A DNA stretch of 64,000 nt from Hofstenia miamia. Lineage: Eukaryota; Xenacoelomorpha; Acoela; Hofsteniidae. Of this stretch, positions 48,968 through 61,215 are shown piece after piece (the stretch's first letter is position 1; each line of letters starts with the position of its first letter). A program made the translations under genes and the position numbers. The notes below the pieces were generated by a model. That model made no database searches. It was not told the DNA's origin and saw only the letters and a program-made list of their open reading frames with translations. The stretch covers positions 1,630,722 through 1,694,721 of the forward strand of contig CABFPE010000033.1 of assembly GCA_900660155.1 (NCBI GenBank). Reading direction: 5' to 3'.

Positions 48968-51900
48968 CTAATACAGGTCATCTATTATGACATCGGTATC
49001 AGACATTACAAAACTGCCTTGATTTTCAAAGGCTGGTACGACACGTTTAAAATTAAAGTTCTGAGTCAGTTCTGCAAACATATCGGATGGAGTTTTATGA
49101 GGCAAGAGCCCCAAATAGGTACTTGATAAATTTGACGAATCGGAAACTTTAAAATATTCTTTATGCTGCATTTTACTAAGCCTTTCAATCATGTCAGATA
49201 ACTTGACCGCTGAGTCGTGACTATTTGACAAGGACGTAACTTCTTGACAAATAGACACACACTGCTTTACTTCTTGTGCTACATTAACATTACTGACTTT
49301 AAAAAAATAAAGTATTAAATGAGCAGGTGCAAATTGTGCAATCCATTTAGCAATCTGCTTATCACCATTGGGAATTAGCACAGAAAGTTTCTTAGCAATG
49401 CATACAAATCTCAAACACCAAAAATCGTCTTTCGCTGCAGCCTGATGAAGAAACAACTTGACTAAAGTTGATAAAGTCGAAACTTCACCGAAAACTACAT
49501 AAAAAGGTTTGAAGAAAGTTTGGATCAGGTGAAATTGCTTTCCCACTTTATTCCGTAACCACCAGCGAAATATTACATAAAATTTTTTAATCTGGATCAG
49601 TTGGATGAGCACATCTTGGATTAAATCTTCGCTATTTGATTCCTCCTAAAAATATTCAGTTATATGAACAATACAAGCCCAAAATTGTGAAAAAAATTAT
49701 CTATGACGCTTAAACTAACTTTTAAAGAATCAATGCGAAATTAAACATGAGATGCCACTAACTTAAAGAATTTATTCACAACTCGTACAGTCCACAATCA
49801 AATTAGTGTATTAAATAACTTCAAATTGCAAGCCAAAGCTGTAGATAAGAAATGGTAGGCATAAAATTGAAATTTCTAAATATTTAGTTCACATTGAAAT
49901 AGAAATCAAAAACTAATGACTTAATAGTTTAACATTTACAATTTAAACACTCTTGGAAGAAACTTCGATCTTTTTCACAGACGCAACAGTATGAAAAAAA
50001 ATTATTATGTTCAATTGGTCATTAAGTGGTTGAAGATCGGTAGGTAAAAATCATTAAAGCTTCTCAATTTCCTTAGTAAATGAAAGTGTATAGTTTGTTC
50101 TTTGTCTGAATAAGTATATAATAATGGAAATAATTTTAAAATATTATTTGGAGTAGATAACGGTGAAAGGTCTTTTACTAGTATACTTACTTTTGAATTA
50201 GATCTATTAATTATGAATCCTTTTTGACGTTTCGTATGCAATCAAACGAAGTTCAAGCATCCCTAATTATTGCGACAGAGAATGTGAAAATTCCATCAAA
50301 TATGGATAAAGGAGACATCAGGATGGCTACTAATATACATTCTAGTGACTGGGTTAATGGAAAAAGAAGTAAAGCAAAACTGCGGGAAGATTTTTATTGG
50401 CATTTCAAAAAGCTATTGAGCGTTATTTATATGTTATACTTGATTTTCGTCATCTGAACTGAATATCGTTGTGCATGCGTACATCCTGTGAAAACTGCTG
50501 GTAAACAAATGCATGCAAAACATCTGCTCTGTGTCAATTTATAACCACGGAATTTTTTAACGACTAAACTGCATACACAATTTAACCGAGGGCCTAATGT
50601 AGTTTGGAACAATGTAGAGAAATGTTGCAATATGGTGCCCGATAGCAGAATCTCAATTCTTGAAAACACAGGGTTATTATTCGTAGAACATCATCCTGTC
50701 TACCCCCAAAATTCATTTTAGGGTGAGGCTTATGAATGAAATTACTACTGAATGGAGATTGAAAGAAAAAATAGTCTATCAAAGCATGGTTTAGTTAGGT
50801 AAAAGCAAAACCTAAGGGATGAATCAAGTTTGCATCCCAAGACTTCAACCCGGATAGATATCTGAACATAATTGATGATTCATTGAAAAAGCTAATTTCA
50901 ATGATCATGAGGTTATATATCTAAAGGATAAGGCTCTCGTTTACACATCATGTGTTTGAACATAGAATAGTTTCTTTGGCTTGCATTCACCAAAAAACTG
51001 TTGACGATGTGATTACTATATTGATGATATTGATGATAATGTTGATGATGCTTTCAATGATGTTATTGATAATATTCTTTAGAATTATTTTTTCTTGGCC
51101 TTTTACATATCGCTACATGAAAGTCATTTCGAATTGCGCAAATACCGCATAAAGTTTTTTTAAAATTTTTGACAACTGATTTTCTGCATTGCAATATTCC
51201 TAAAAATTGAATAAAAATTATGCATACCTTGAGTTTTTTCAGTAACTGTTGAAATTGTTTGTCTACTTCAACAATTGATTGTTTATCCTCAGAACGTTTT
51301 AGTGCAAGCCAATGTGAAATTTGAGAAGCAAATAGTTCCTGATCATTTGGACCGAGACTACGCGACACTTGATGCTGCATTAGCCAGTAATTTGTCTTCA
51401 ACCAATCGAGAGCGTAGTTCACACCCTCTGTTAGCATTTCCAAAGAAGGAAACTGCGCGTGGCTTGCATCATGTCTTACCGATACAATCCAAGAAGGAAT
51501 TCCCATTTCCAGACAAAGGCTTTCTAATATAAATGTTGATGAAAAATATGACATTGTAAACGTTAGTTTGCACCAAACTATTTTTCTGAAAACTATTTTC
51601 AATTTTTTAGGAAAAGGAAAATTCTTAATTAAATTGTCCAGCTGGCCTCAAAATGGATGAGAGCCAGTATGCATATAGTGATTTATGACAATGGACATGG
51701 ACTGAAACCAATAGTAAACTAGAATTTCAGGAACCAATTACGCATACATGTAAGCATACATACTCAAACTAGTAAACACATTCACTACCATGCCATTCTA
51801 TATTAGCTATGTCATCTGAAGCAGAGCAGAACTTGGTCACGTGATGTAGCCCATGACCCACATGACCCATCAGTATCATGTTCCATAATTAATCATGTGG

Positions 51901-53026
51901 CTCACGATCCAATGCCTTTAAAGTCCTGAACTGACCTATTCTTTCAAGTGACACCTTGCTCGGATATACATTTCACTTTGAAAAAAATGCTGAATTTAGC
52001 TACAGTAAAAAATATTTGCTTTCCTACTAGAATATGGTTTCTAAGCACATGTATCGAAACAAAGCACATTAATGAACCCAAGCAAAAATCAATATCGTAA
52101 TGTTAGTCATGATAACCATGCGTCCTGCGATAATGATCCAAAATTCATACGAACCATCTGAACTATTAAACCCATGAGAAACTAACCCATATTCAACTAT
52201 GATCTGAAATGGTGCCATTGATAATTTCATTCTTGACCCTGTCTGAGATTGCTGGTTTCAATATACATGTATACTTCTTTACATTATAAAATATTTATGT
52301 ACAAATATGAAATTTTTTAGATATGCGAAAGAACATAGTAATTAACGCGTGCCATGAATGAATATTGATACAGATAACCTCATGTAATGCATACTAAACT
52401 GATTGCCATTTTTAAAGGACCAAATACACATATCAAAATTGAATTAAATTCGAAATTTCTCATTTTTTATTGATAATATAAAACATTTATCTACTGAAAA
52501 CAAACTTTTTTGGATGAACCCAACATAGGTCTAGCAAACGATTTTGATAATCAATTATTAAAAAATGAGTCTAGAATAGGTTCTATTTAATAGCGGCGGA
52601 AAAAAATTTGCAGGCTTGTGCTGGGCTTGGGTAAATTTTTTGCTCATGAATATTTAGGTCATCACTCAATAAATTATTGGTCGTCCGGGACGAAATGTAG
52701 ACCTACTTGCCTATAGTGTGTTTTGTAGCGAATTGCTGTTGAGTTCCGGACAGTAGAGAAATAAATCGAATCAGTGATGCAGCCATAGCCAGTCTTTTCT
52801 CATTATCATCTTTGCAGAGTGATGAAGTTACAAGAGAGCTGCATACTTCAACGGCCACAGGTAATTTGCAACCAAAACTTGCGCGCGATCGCCAAACATC
52901 AACTAATTCAATGGCACGCCGTTTGTCACACTCGCTGTTACTGTAAAATCCATCAAATACGTTCTTCCATTCCGAGTAACAGGACCAAGGTGTCAAACAC
53001 ACACCTGTATGCAATTCTTGAGACAT
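48968..53026 (-). CDS. LAS1L: LAS1-type pre-rRNA endoribonuclease
   Basis: Three exons: 53026-52707, 51519-51228 and 49645-48968. They join in phase to 429 residues (human LAS1L 734). LAS1 cuts ITS2 of the large pre-rRNA in the nucleolus and nucleus, together with the Grc3/NOL9 kinase. Residues about 30-75 have AIELVDVWRSRASFGCKLPV, the family's VWRSR box. Around residue 110 comes LEMGIPSWIVSVRHDASHAQ with the HEPN nuclease motif R-H-x-x-x-H intact (R122, H123, H127). ALDWLKTNYW follows. Exon 3 matches the weaker C-terminal region and lacks the long acidic tail of mammals. The acceptor of exon 2 was set at GAAAG (51520) because it keeps the phase; a TATTAG four bases earlier would not. The start follows directly on TTTTCAG. 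Confidence 0.85.
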
Positions 53027-53037
53027 CTGAAAAGAAA
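53027..53037 (-). promoter_or_regulatory. Splice acceptor abutting the LAS1-like start
   Basis: On the minus strand TTCTTTTCAG runs straight into ATG. It has the strongest pyrimidine tract of the four such sites in the window. Confidence 0.65.
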
Positions 53038-54600
53038 TCGTTAATAGCAACAATAGACAAAAAGAACAAATTATTTTTTCATAAATTTTACAAATATATG
53101 GACCAAAAACTTATTGAGGCCTTTAAAAATTTACATAATTTTTAGGCAATGCCATTTCATATTACTCAAATGTATTCCACAATTTAAATTTTTACTAAGC
53201 AATTTCACAAAACAAAATTTATATTATAATTTCTCAACTTCTTTATAGAGCAACACGATTCTTCTATTTTTTACGGGCAAAGTGATTTATTACTTTCTCG
53301 TAATCAACATATACATCCTTTTATAATGAAATAAGAGTAAATTCATTTAAGTTTTTCTGTGACACCAAATTACGAGCAAACGTTTTAATTATTTTCAAGA
53401 TTGAAAAAGATTATTCTCCACTGGGTGAAGTTACAAGACTATCAGTTTTAAATCTCACTCAAAATGTTATTTAAATTGTGATCAACGATAAACTGCAACA
53501 ATTGTTTAGGAGGAAGATTTAATTGTTCATTATGATTGTGATACTGTTTCAAATTCATTTTTTTAGTTTTTCTTTGTCAAACAAGCTTGGATAAGCTTCT
53601 AAAAGAACATCCAAGTAGTTTGTAGAAAATATTTTCGAAAATCTTCCGAACATCGAATGTTTTATGAGGCTGAATCCCTATAAACAAAAGTAATCTTTAA
53701 AAGGAATACCTCGGTTAGCTACAAGCAAGTCAATAAACTTCGTAATACATCTGCTTAAAATTTATTGAGCTTTTGCAATTATTACAGAATAGTCTTTATA
53801 ACTAACCGCTGCTAATTACATTTGCTGAAATGAATGAATTTGTTTAATTCTACTTCAGATCGCAGTGACTTAAGAACCTTCTTTAAATTATGTATAGCAG
53901 CTTGACATTCAGATATATCCAGCGTCTTATTTTGTAGAATATTGTAGAAAATTTAGGAATGTAAGAAAATAGTATTAAACACACAAACAAAAAACGTTCT
54001 ATTGCTGTAAAATTTATTTAATATTCCAGATGCAAGCGATGCAATTTTAATAATCTTCAACAACAGTTTAAAAAAAATTAACAAAAATGTTATGATTGCA
54101 TACAACAGGAATTAAGCTTTTTGTTCTGTCCAACTTGAAAAACCCCATAAATCTTTCATTTATAAAGTTATTGACTTAGAAATTGACATATGCCTTATGA
54201 TAATTGTTAAGTGAGTTTCACCACAACATCAGACGTCTATAGCAAAAAGAGCATTAAAAATTTCTTTGCCAATTTTCTTTTTAACGTAAAAAGCAATGCT
54301 TTAAATGAGATCATTTTGAATGTGATTAGATAGTCCCTTATATGTTTTCGAATTAAGATGCTCCTTTAAAACCATATAATATTTCGGAAAAAATTCTAAA
54401 AACTAAATATAGTTTCCTTCATTTTTTAAGTCTTACTTTTTTCATGTGCACAAAACGGTAGCTCTTGTTTCGCTAATAGAAAAACTACATTTATCAGCCT
54501 CCTCCAAATTGCCCGATTTAATTTGACAGTTTCACCGTGTTTTAAAATTGTTTATACCCTTCATCTAAATAATTTAAGAGATCTGAACTATTATGTTCAC
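53038..54600. other. Non-coding flank
   Basis: No gene, repeat or RNA seen beyond AT-rich sequence. Confidence 0.5.
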
Positions 54601-54609
54601 CTAGAATTC

Positions 54610-54870
54610 TAGATAAATTCTTTAAATCCTATACACCACAGGCCGCACCTTAATAATAAGGCAAGCAAAATCGAAGAAAAAAATGCATAATTCTATTATT
54701 AATACCTCAATCCGATTTTGGAATGAATTGCCTACAAAAATTAAGAAAGCCAAGTCTCTAAAAACCCTTAAAAATAAAATAATTATATAAGTCGCATAGG
54801 TATGAATTGTTCGAATATACCATGCTGGCCACTGGATTAGCATAATTCCTGAATATTCTATTTTTAGCAC
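54610..54870 (+). mobile_element. LINE ORF2 C-terminal fragment
   Basis: In plus-strand frames: HNSIINTSIRFWNELPTKIK then KAKSLKTLKNKI, the RxWNxLP...S(L)K end of non-LTR ORF2, comparable to the piece at 41.6 kb. It is truncated on both sides. Confidence 0.65.
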
Positions 54871-54992
54871 TTACGCATCGTTTTGAACGATACACTGACA
54901 TTCAGTGCTTGCGTGATTACTTGTTTCTGATTGGTTACGCGCACTGGCAAATGGAGACGAAAAAATGAGTGATATTATAAACGTGCATACGA

Positions 54993-55353
54993 GTGACTGC
55001 TCATAAATTGATTGCTGCCTACTTTGATTGTGTCGTGAAAATGGGTAAGAAAAAGGATATTCCAGTGCACATCGTTGCTCAAATGAAAGTGTTGCGTGAA
55101 GATGGATATACTCAAACTGCTATTGCTCAAAGGCTGCAAGTATCTCAGTCTGCAGTTCAGCGATGTTTGAACAGACTACAAGATACAGGCAATTTATCTG
55201 CTAGAAAGCGTCCCTGTCGTAAACGAGTAACATCCAAAAGAACTGATCAAATGATCAAACGCTTAATTACAATTGACCCAACGCCCACAGCTTCATTTAT
55301 AAAATCGCAAATTTCGTCTACTGCTAGTACCCGCACCATACGACGACGACTTC
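54993..55353 (+). mobile_element. Tc1-type transposase N-terminus, cut by an assembly gap
   Basis: From the Met at 55041 (MGKKKDIPVHIVAQMKVLRE) comes a paired helix-turn-helix: GYTQTAIAQRLQVSQSAVQR, the GRPR-like basic linker (RKRPCRKRVTSKRTD), then TIRRRL at the gap. The DNA-binding half is open with no stops. The catalytic half would lie in the 1000-N gap. After the gap the sequence no longer looks like Tc1. The left terminal repeat was not identified. A Met at 54993 is also in frame, but the family start is the later one. Confidence 0.8.
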
Positions 55354-56353
55354 NNNNNNNNNNNNNNNNNNNNNNNNNNNNNNNNNNNNNNNNNNNNNNN
55401 NNNNNNNNNNNNNNNNNNNNNNNNNNNNNNNNNNNNNNNNNNNNNNNNNNNNNNNNNNNNNNNNNNNNNNNNNNNNNNNNNNNNNNNNNNNNNNNNNNNN
55501 NNNNNNNNNNNNNNNNNNNNNNNNNNNNNNNNNNNNNNNNNNNNNNNNNNNNNNNNNNNNNNNNNNNNNNNNNNNNNNNNNNNNNNNNNNNNNNNNNNNN
55601 NNNNNNNNNNNNNNNNNNNNNNNNNNNNNNNNNNNNNNNNNNNNNNNNNNNNNNNNNNNNNNNNNNNNNNNNNNNNNNNNNNNNNNNNNNNNNNNNNNNN
55701 NNNNNNNNNNNNNNNNNNNNNNNNNNNNNNNNNNNNNNNNNNNNNNNNNNNNNNNNNNNNNNNNNNNNNNNNNNNNNNNNNNNNNNNNNNNNNNNNNNNN
55801 NNNNNNNNNNNNNNNNNNNNNNNNNNNNNNNNNNNNNNNNNNNNNNNNNNNNNNNNNNNNNNNNNNNNNNNNNNNNNNNNNNNNNNNNNNNNNNNNNNNN
55901 NNNNNNNNNNNNNNNNNNNNNNNNNNNNNNNNNNNNNNNNNNNNNNNNNNNNNNNNNNNNNNNNNNNNNNNNNNNNNNNNNNNNNNNNNNNNNNNNNNNN
56001 NNNNNNNNNNNNNNNNNNNNNNNNNNNNNNNNNNNNNNNNNNNNNNNNNNNNNNNNNNNNNNNNNNNNNNNNNNNNNNNNNNNNNNNNNNNNNNNNNNNN
56101 NNNNNNNNNNNNNNNNNNNNNNNNNNNNNNNNNNNNNNNNNNNNNNNNNNNNNNNNNNNNNNNNNNNNNNNNNNNNNNNNNNNNNNNNNNNNNNNNNNNN
56201 NNNNNNNNNNNNNNNNNNNNNNNNNNNNNNNNNNNNNNNNNNNNNNNNNNNNNNNNNNNNNNNNNNNNNNNNNNNNNNNNNNNNNNNNNNNNNNNNNNNN
56301 NNNNNNNNNNNNNNNNNNNNNNNNNNNNNNNNNNNNNNNNNNNNNNNNNNNNN
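55354..56353. other. Assembly gap of exactly 1000 Ns
   Basis: A round-number placeholder; real length unknown. It removes the catalytic half of the Tc1 transposase. Confidence 0.99.
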
Positions 56354-57107
56354 AACCAGTTAACGCTGACCGTGATTTAAGTCTAATTCAAAATTTTTCG
56401 TAAATTTGTACTGTGACAACATTTATATTGTTAAATATAGTACAAAATATAGTTTTTTCTTTTTGAAATGTTTTTTCGCTTCATTTCAAACAATAACAGC
56501 AGTGAATCCAGGTTAGTTTTAAACTAGTTCAAATATGTATTCAAATTGGCGCTAATTTGATCAAAGTTAAACAGCACACCATCAAAAGTAGTGAAGTACA
56601 TTTTTAGAGTACTTAATAGTCAACCACAAACTAACGAAATTTGCAACATGGAACCTTTTTGTAAGTTAAATTGTTAGGATACTATGAAAAACTACAAAAG
56701 TCGTATATTTTAAATAGTTTTTATCTAAACGCTTTTTTTGTGTGCCATATATCGGAAGTAATTACGGAATAAGCAATATATAAGCTATCTTTATCCATTG
56801 AATACCACACTAAGTTGAATAATTTGTTTTAAACAAAATTCCTACCAACCAAACTTGGTGAAATTTTTAGTAGCATAACTGTTTATATTAATGAAAATTT
56901 TTTGCCACAACGAAATATTCTCAAAACATTGGAAAAGGTAAACAATTTCAAACCAACTTTTCGCACAACAATTTTATCATCATTTTGACTTAAAAAATTA
57001 ATTTCGTGGGTTCAAAAATGGTTATATATAAGTTTTCATTGAAAAAATTCTTCAAAGTGATGAGTCATCAAAAAATGGAGATATGAATGAAATTTTTTTA
57101 AACTTAC
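56354..57107. other. AT-rich stretch without recognised features
   Basis: No gene seen. It could be an intron if the exon at 57108-57264 belongs to a gene that continues towards the gap. Confidence 0.4.
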
Positions 57108-57264
57108 ACTCCAAACTCTCTCTAGCATCCGAAAATTCAAAATGCGCTATCGCAGCAATTGGTAAAGGTATTTCAAAAATTCTTTTTGTAATCTTCATGT
57201 TTTTATCACTGATGCAGGCATGAACAAAACCCACAAGTAGTGGTGCAAAGATTGAACTAATCTC
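57108..57264 (-). CDS. Unidentified putative internal exon
   Basis: The minus strand has ATAAACAG before it and a GTAAGT donor after it. In phase 0 it stays open for 52 residues, beginning EISSIFAPLLVGFVHACISD and ending EFSDARESLE. I do not recognise the protein. Its phase does not match the end of the exon at 57554-57461, which ends after one base of a codon; either another exon lies between or they belong to different genes. Confidence 0.4.
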
Positions 57265-57460
57265 CTGTTTATAAATGTAATGACCCTTATATTAATTAAA
57301 TTGAATTACATGAATGAGTGAGATTGGCTAAGTTGGAATTTCTAAGGATGTGCTCTTGGTTAACAAAAATATTCATGCACAAAATTCATTTATGATTGCT
57401 AAATTTGAGTCAATGCTTTTTATATATTAGTAGACCATATTTTTGTGAAATAAAACTTAC

Positions 57461-57554
57461 GATGAAGCGAGCTTGCAGTTAAAGTGAATATTAGAACAAA
57501 CCATTGCAAACCGAAAAGTGATTTTAGCAATAAACTTGAAAGTGGTGTGGACAT
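57461..57554 (-). CDS. Unidentified putative first coding exon with a membrane segment
   Basis: Starts at an ATG 11 bases after a TCATGTAG acceptor and ends at a consensus GTAAGT donor. It encodes 31 residues, MSTPLSSLLLKSLFGLQWFV then LIFTLTASSLH, a hydrophobic stretch that could be a signal peptide or signal anchor. The family is not recognised. The acceptor-then-ATG layout is like that of the other three genes. Confidence 0.45.
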
Positions 57555-57569
57555 ATTTGCTAAATCTAC

Positions 57570-60500
57570 ATGATAAAGCAAACACGCGGTTAACACGCGC
57601 AAACAAAACTAGAGCTTTATGTTTGACACGTTTAGACTAATTGAGAAAAATGCTGAGGAGTGTCCGAATGTGAAACAAACATTTTGAAAATATTTTCAAA
57701 GCTTTGTGCAAAGAATAGAGTAAACATTCGATGTCGATATTTCTTATAACGAATCTGCAATTCAATTATAACTATTGCCAATGCAACGTTCAAGAAAGTT
57801 ATTTTAGAAGGTCTACAGTATATAAAGTTGTTAAATATTACACCCGATACATAAATAGTTGGTGATTGGCAAACAAATTTACATTTGACATTTACTGCTC
57901 GACGCAGTTTTCAGCCCAAGGAAATTTAGCATTATTGGACTTTCTTTTTCAAATGCTGGATTCCTTAAACTCAATTTCAGAAATAATGCAAACATTTGAT
58001 AGATAATAGACTTACTGAAAAATGTCCAGATTCCACTCATTCTCAAAAGTTCATTTTCTTGAAATTTTTAAGTTTATACTGGATTTTAAATTCACTGTGA
58101 CAAAATTCTTCCGTGCATCGCAAAACACAGCATAGTATTTTTATAATCAGTTGCTTTATTACTACAAAAGTAGTAATATAAATTAAAAAGAATATTTTTA
58201 TTAAAAATTTTCTACTTTACATATTTATTGTTCATAAAGCATGTCTATAGCATGAAAGTTGGAAATTGATATAAAATACATTTGTTATAAAAATGCGCTT
58301 ATGGCAAATAAGTTTAATGAGTTTCCTCTTGTATTGTTTAACAACTTTGGAAAATTATTGCTCGATAAATTTGATTTAGATATTAAGTGGGCCGAAGAAA
58401 ATGTAATTAATAGCAATAAATTCATTAAGGCACCACAGTAAACGGTCACCTTTTCAATAAAATTCAGTTTCCGTCTATTTGAAGTGCATCTATTAAAAAG
58501 ATATTTCACTATTGGAAAATTCAAGTTCACAAAGTTTTACACAAGCATTACCAATTTGTTAAACTTGGCAATTTACATAAAAATTATGTAAGCTTGATAG
58601 GCTTAAGCAACAATTTAAGAATTGTATTTGCTCACATTCTTACTGTAAAATGAATTATAAGGCATGGCCAGGTTGCACAACCACGTTTGACTTAGCTAGG
58701 AAATAATTTAAACAAACTTGACATTTGAAAATTGTTTTGTATTACGCATTGAATTTTACTTTTAACACGAATTTATTGCAATTAAATTATATTTATGTAT
58801 TTAATACCTCAACACTTATTCAATAGAGAATGAAATATTCGTATTATTGAAAAATATATTAAAGGAAAGTAGTTTACCAACCATATTGTTTAGAATTCAC
58901 TTTTGATATCACTGGTTTAAACATACTTTATACCTGTAATTCACTATAGATGTTCTATCACGGTTTACATTTTTTTGCGGCAATTCAATTGCTTGAAAAG
59001 TATCAGAAGCGCTTTAATTAGTAAACTTTTTATGTATATAATCAATTGATTTTGCTATAACTGCACTAAATAGGTCGAAAACCGGTAAAATAAATGTTTG
59101 CAAATATTAAACAGCTTGTTGCTATTTTATCGGTTCAACTTGTAAAATATATATCCCGCTTAGGCTCCCTCATCGATTAGATTAATAAAATGATAAAATA
59201 TATTAATTTCAGACTCCAATTTATATCTAATTCGTTATTGTCCATTTCAAAATCAAAACGATTTTTCAGAAACTTACTCTTTACTAAGAGTAAAATATAC
59301 ATTAAATTCAATTTTAATTTTATTTTATAAGCTTCCTTATTTATAGAAGTTATCAATGAACATCTATAATGATGCTATTTGACAATTTGGAAATGCCATG
59401 ATACATTTTCCCTATTAAATCAATCCAAAATTACAAGACCATTTTGCGATTGCCCTTTAACAACAAATCGCAACCTTATAGTGAATGGTTGAATGACAAA
59501 CAAGGATGTTATTGAGAAGCCCAATCAGGAGCATGCATAGAGATTCACTAAGCCAACTTATTATTAGACATATTAAGTACATTGATATAGATACGCACAC
59601 GTAGCAGTTTAGAAAGCTATGGAAAATTAGTGGATTATAGTGTCATAACTGTTTCCGCATCATTTGGTTAATCCATTAGATTTGCTGAATTTAACTGTTA
59701 CTACAATGAGGGATAAAGAATGCATATAAGTATTGTAATTGATTAGAGATAATATTAATTATTAAATTACTGCATATATACATGTTTTATTATAAAACGA
59801 TGACAATTCAAAAGCTTTTGAAAGGTATATGGCAATGAGTTCTCCTTGGCTAATATTAAGAAATGATCACCAACTTTCAAAGAGTAAAGCAATGCGTAAT
59901 CGGTACATAACTTTTTCGGTAACCAAATTATTTAATTTAATATTTTGTACGTGTAAGTTATTTTTTGGAAGACGCAGATTTTAATTACATAAATTAATGT
60001 ATTGTTATATCAATAACGTCGGTCTTCATTTAAATTTGCCCATAAATTTAAAAATATAATCTGGCTAATAGAAACACACATTGGTATCAAATTGAAAACC
60101 TTGATTTATAATCAAACACTAAGATTATATTAATTGCAGTTGTTTTAAATCACTATAGGCATTGTAATGATATATTGAATGTTCGTCATTAAACATTTTA
60201 AAGTAGTTATAAAATTCGATGAAACAAGAGTGCAAATATTTCTATTCACACATTGATGAGTCAAAACAAGAGAAACAAATTGTATTTACTACAAACTACT
60301 TCAAGGAACAATCGGACAAATATAAATTATAAACTACATTGCAAATTGAAGGAGAATTGGGAGAATCTAAAATACAATATTACAATTTTATAAACATTTA
60401 ATATCAACTTCGAAAAGATTAATTTAAACTAAATAAAGGCGCACAACAATTGAACATATAGGAATGCTTTTGTATTAACATGAATTAAATTATATCTGTT

Positions 60501-61215
60501 TGCGTATAAACACATGTCTGAAAATACGTGCGAACAATTATAATCATTGTGTCACGATGACTTTTATTAAGACCTGTCTTAACTACACGATTTAATCGGC
60601 CCGATTAAATTGTGTAGATAAGACGCATACCCAACTTTGTGGGGTGATAAAGTTGAAGTTGCGTCTTAACTACACGATTTAATCAGTCCAACTTTTTGAA
60701 TCTATACATTGAAATACATGTATAAACTAATAATTGAATTTACACTTTACCTTTAAATATTATAGGTAAGTATAGACAAAGAGTAAATGCATGAAAGTTT
60801 TGAGTCGATATTTAGTAAAACAAGTAGTATTGACTTCAAAGTATTTGTTTGTTATGCTTTAAGTAGCACCACAAATGGAAGACAAGTACTACCGATAACT
60901 GGAAATTATTGATATAAGTTTCAATAATTATAATTGATAGGGGAAATAATGCATCTTACTGTATTCCAAGATTATAAAGGGACTAAGTTGAGCCAAACCA
61001 ACTCATGGTCGGGATCCAATTTCTTGCTAAATTTTTAGGTTGGATTGGGCAGGGTTAATCAATAAACAGTTATATATTGTTTGTGTTAATTCTTTAGATG
61101 TCAGTATAAAGCATGCACTTTTTAATATATTTATCGAATTGTGTCATCTGCATGGGATGAAAGGAGATTTTATTACAGGCCTCTAAACTCAAGAACTTTT
61201 CAAAGCAAGTATATA
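57570..61215. other. AT-rich stretch, few features
   Basis: No supported gene. Apart from the palindromic repeat at 60575-60690, nothing structured was seen. The overlapping frames at 58259-58530 have no recognisable product. Confidence 0.5.
60575..60690. repeat. Palindrome and repeated half near TTAA
   Basis: GTCTTAACTACACGATTTAA then TCGG meets its inverted partner CCGA then TTAAATTGTGTAGATAAGAC, forming a nearly perfect hairpin (about 60577-60623). The same half, GTCTTAACTACACGATTTAA, recurs at about 60663. The outer TTAA suggests tips of a TTAA-type transposon left after internal loss. Confidence 0.6.

Noticed and set aside
51005-51075. Possible (GAT)n coding repeat
   Set aside because: Irregular GATGAT/GATAAT words without a supported reading frame; treated as simple sequence.
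44266-53026. Operon of LAS1-like and BNIP3-like genes
   Set aside because: Same strand, but 2.6 kb apart (1.3 kb without the Tc1 insertion), far more than the tight spacing of trans-spliced operons.
54993-56363. 456-residue reading frame
   Set aside because: Most of it is N gap; only the first 110 or so residues are real.
58259-58530. Overlapping 60- and 81-residue frames on opposite strands
   Set aside because: No family motif, no splice context, and low-complexity Asn/Leu/Lys content expected of AT-rich DNA.
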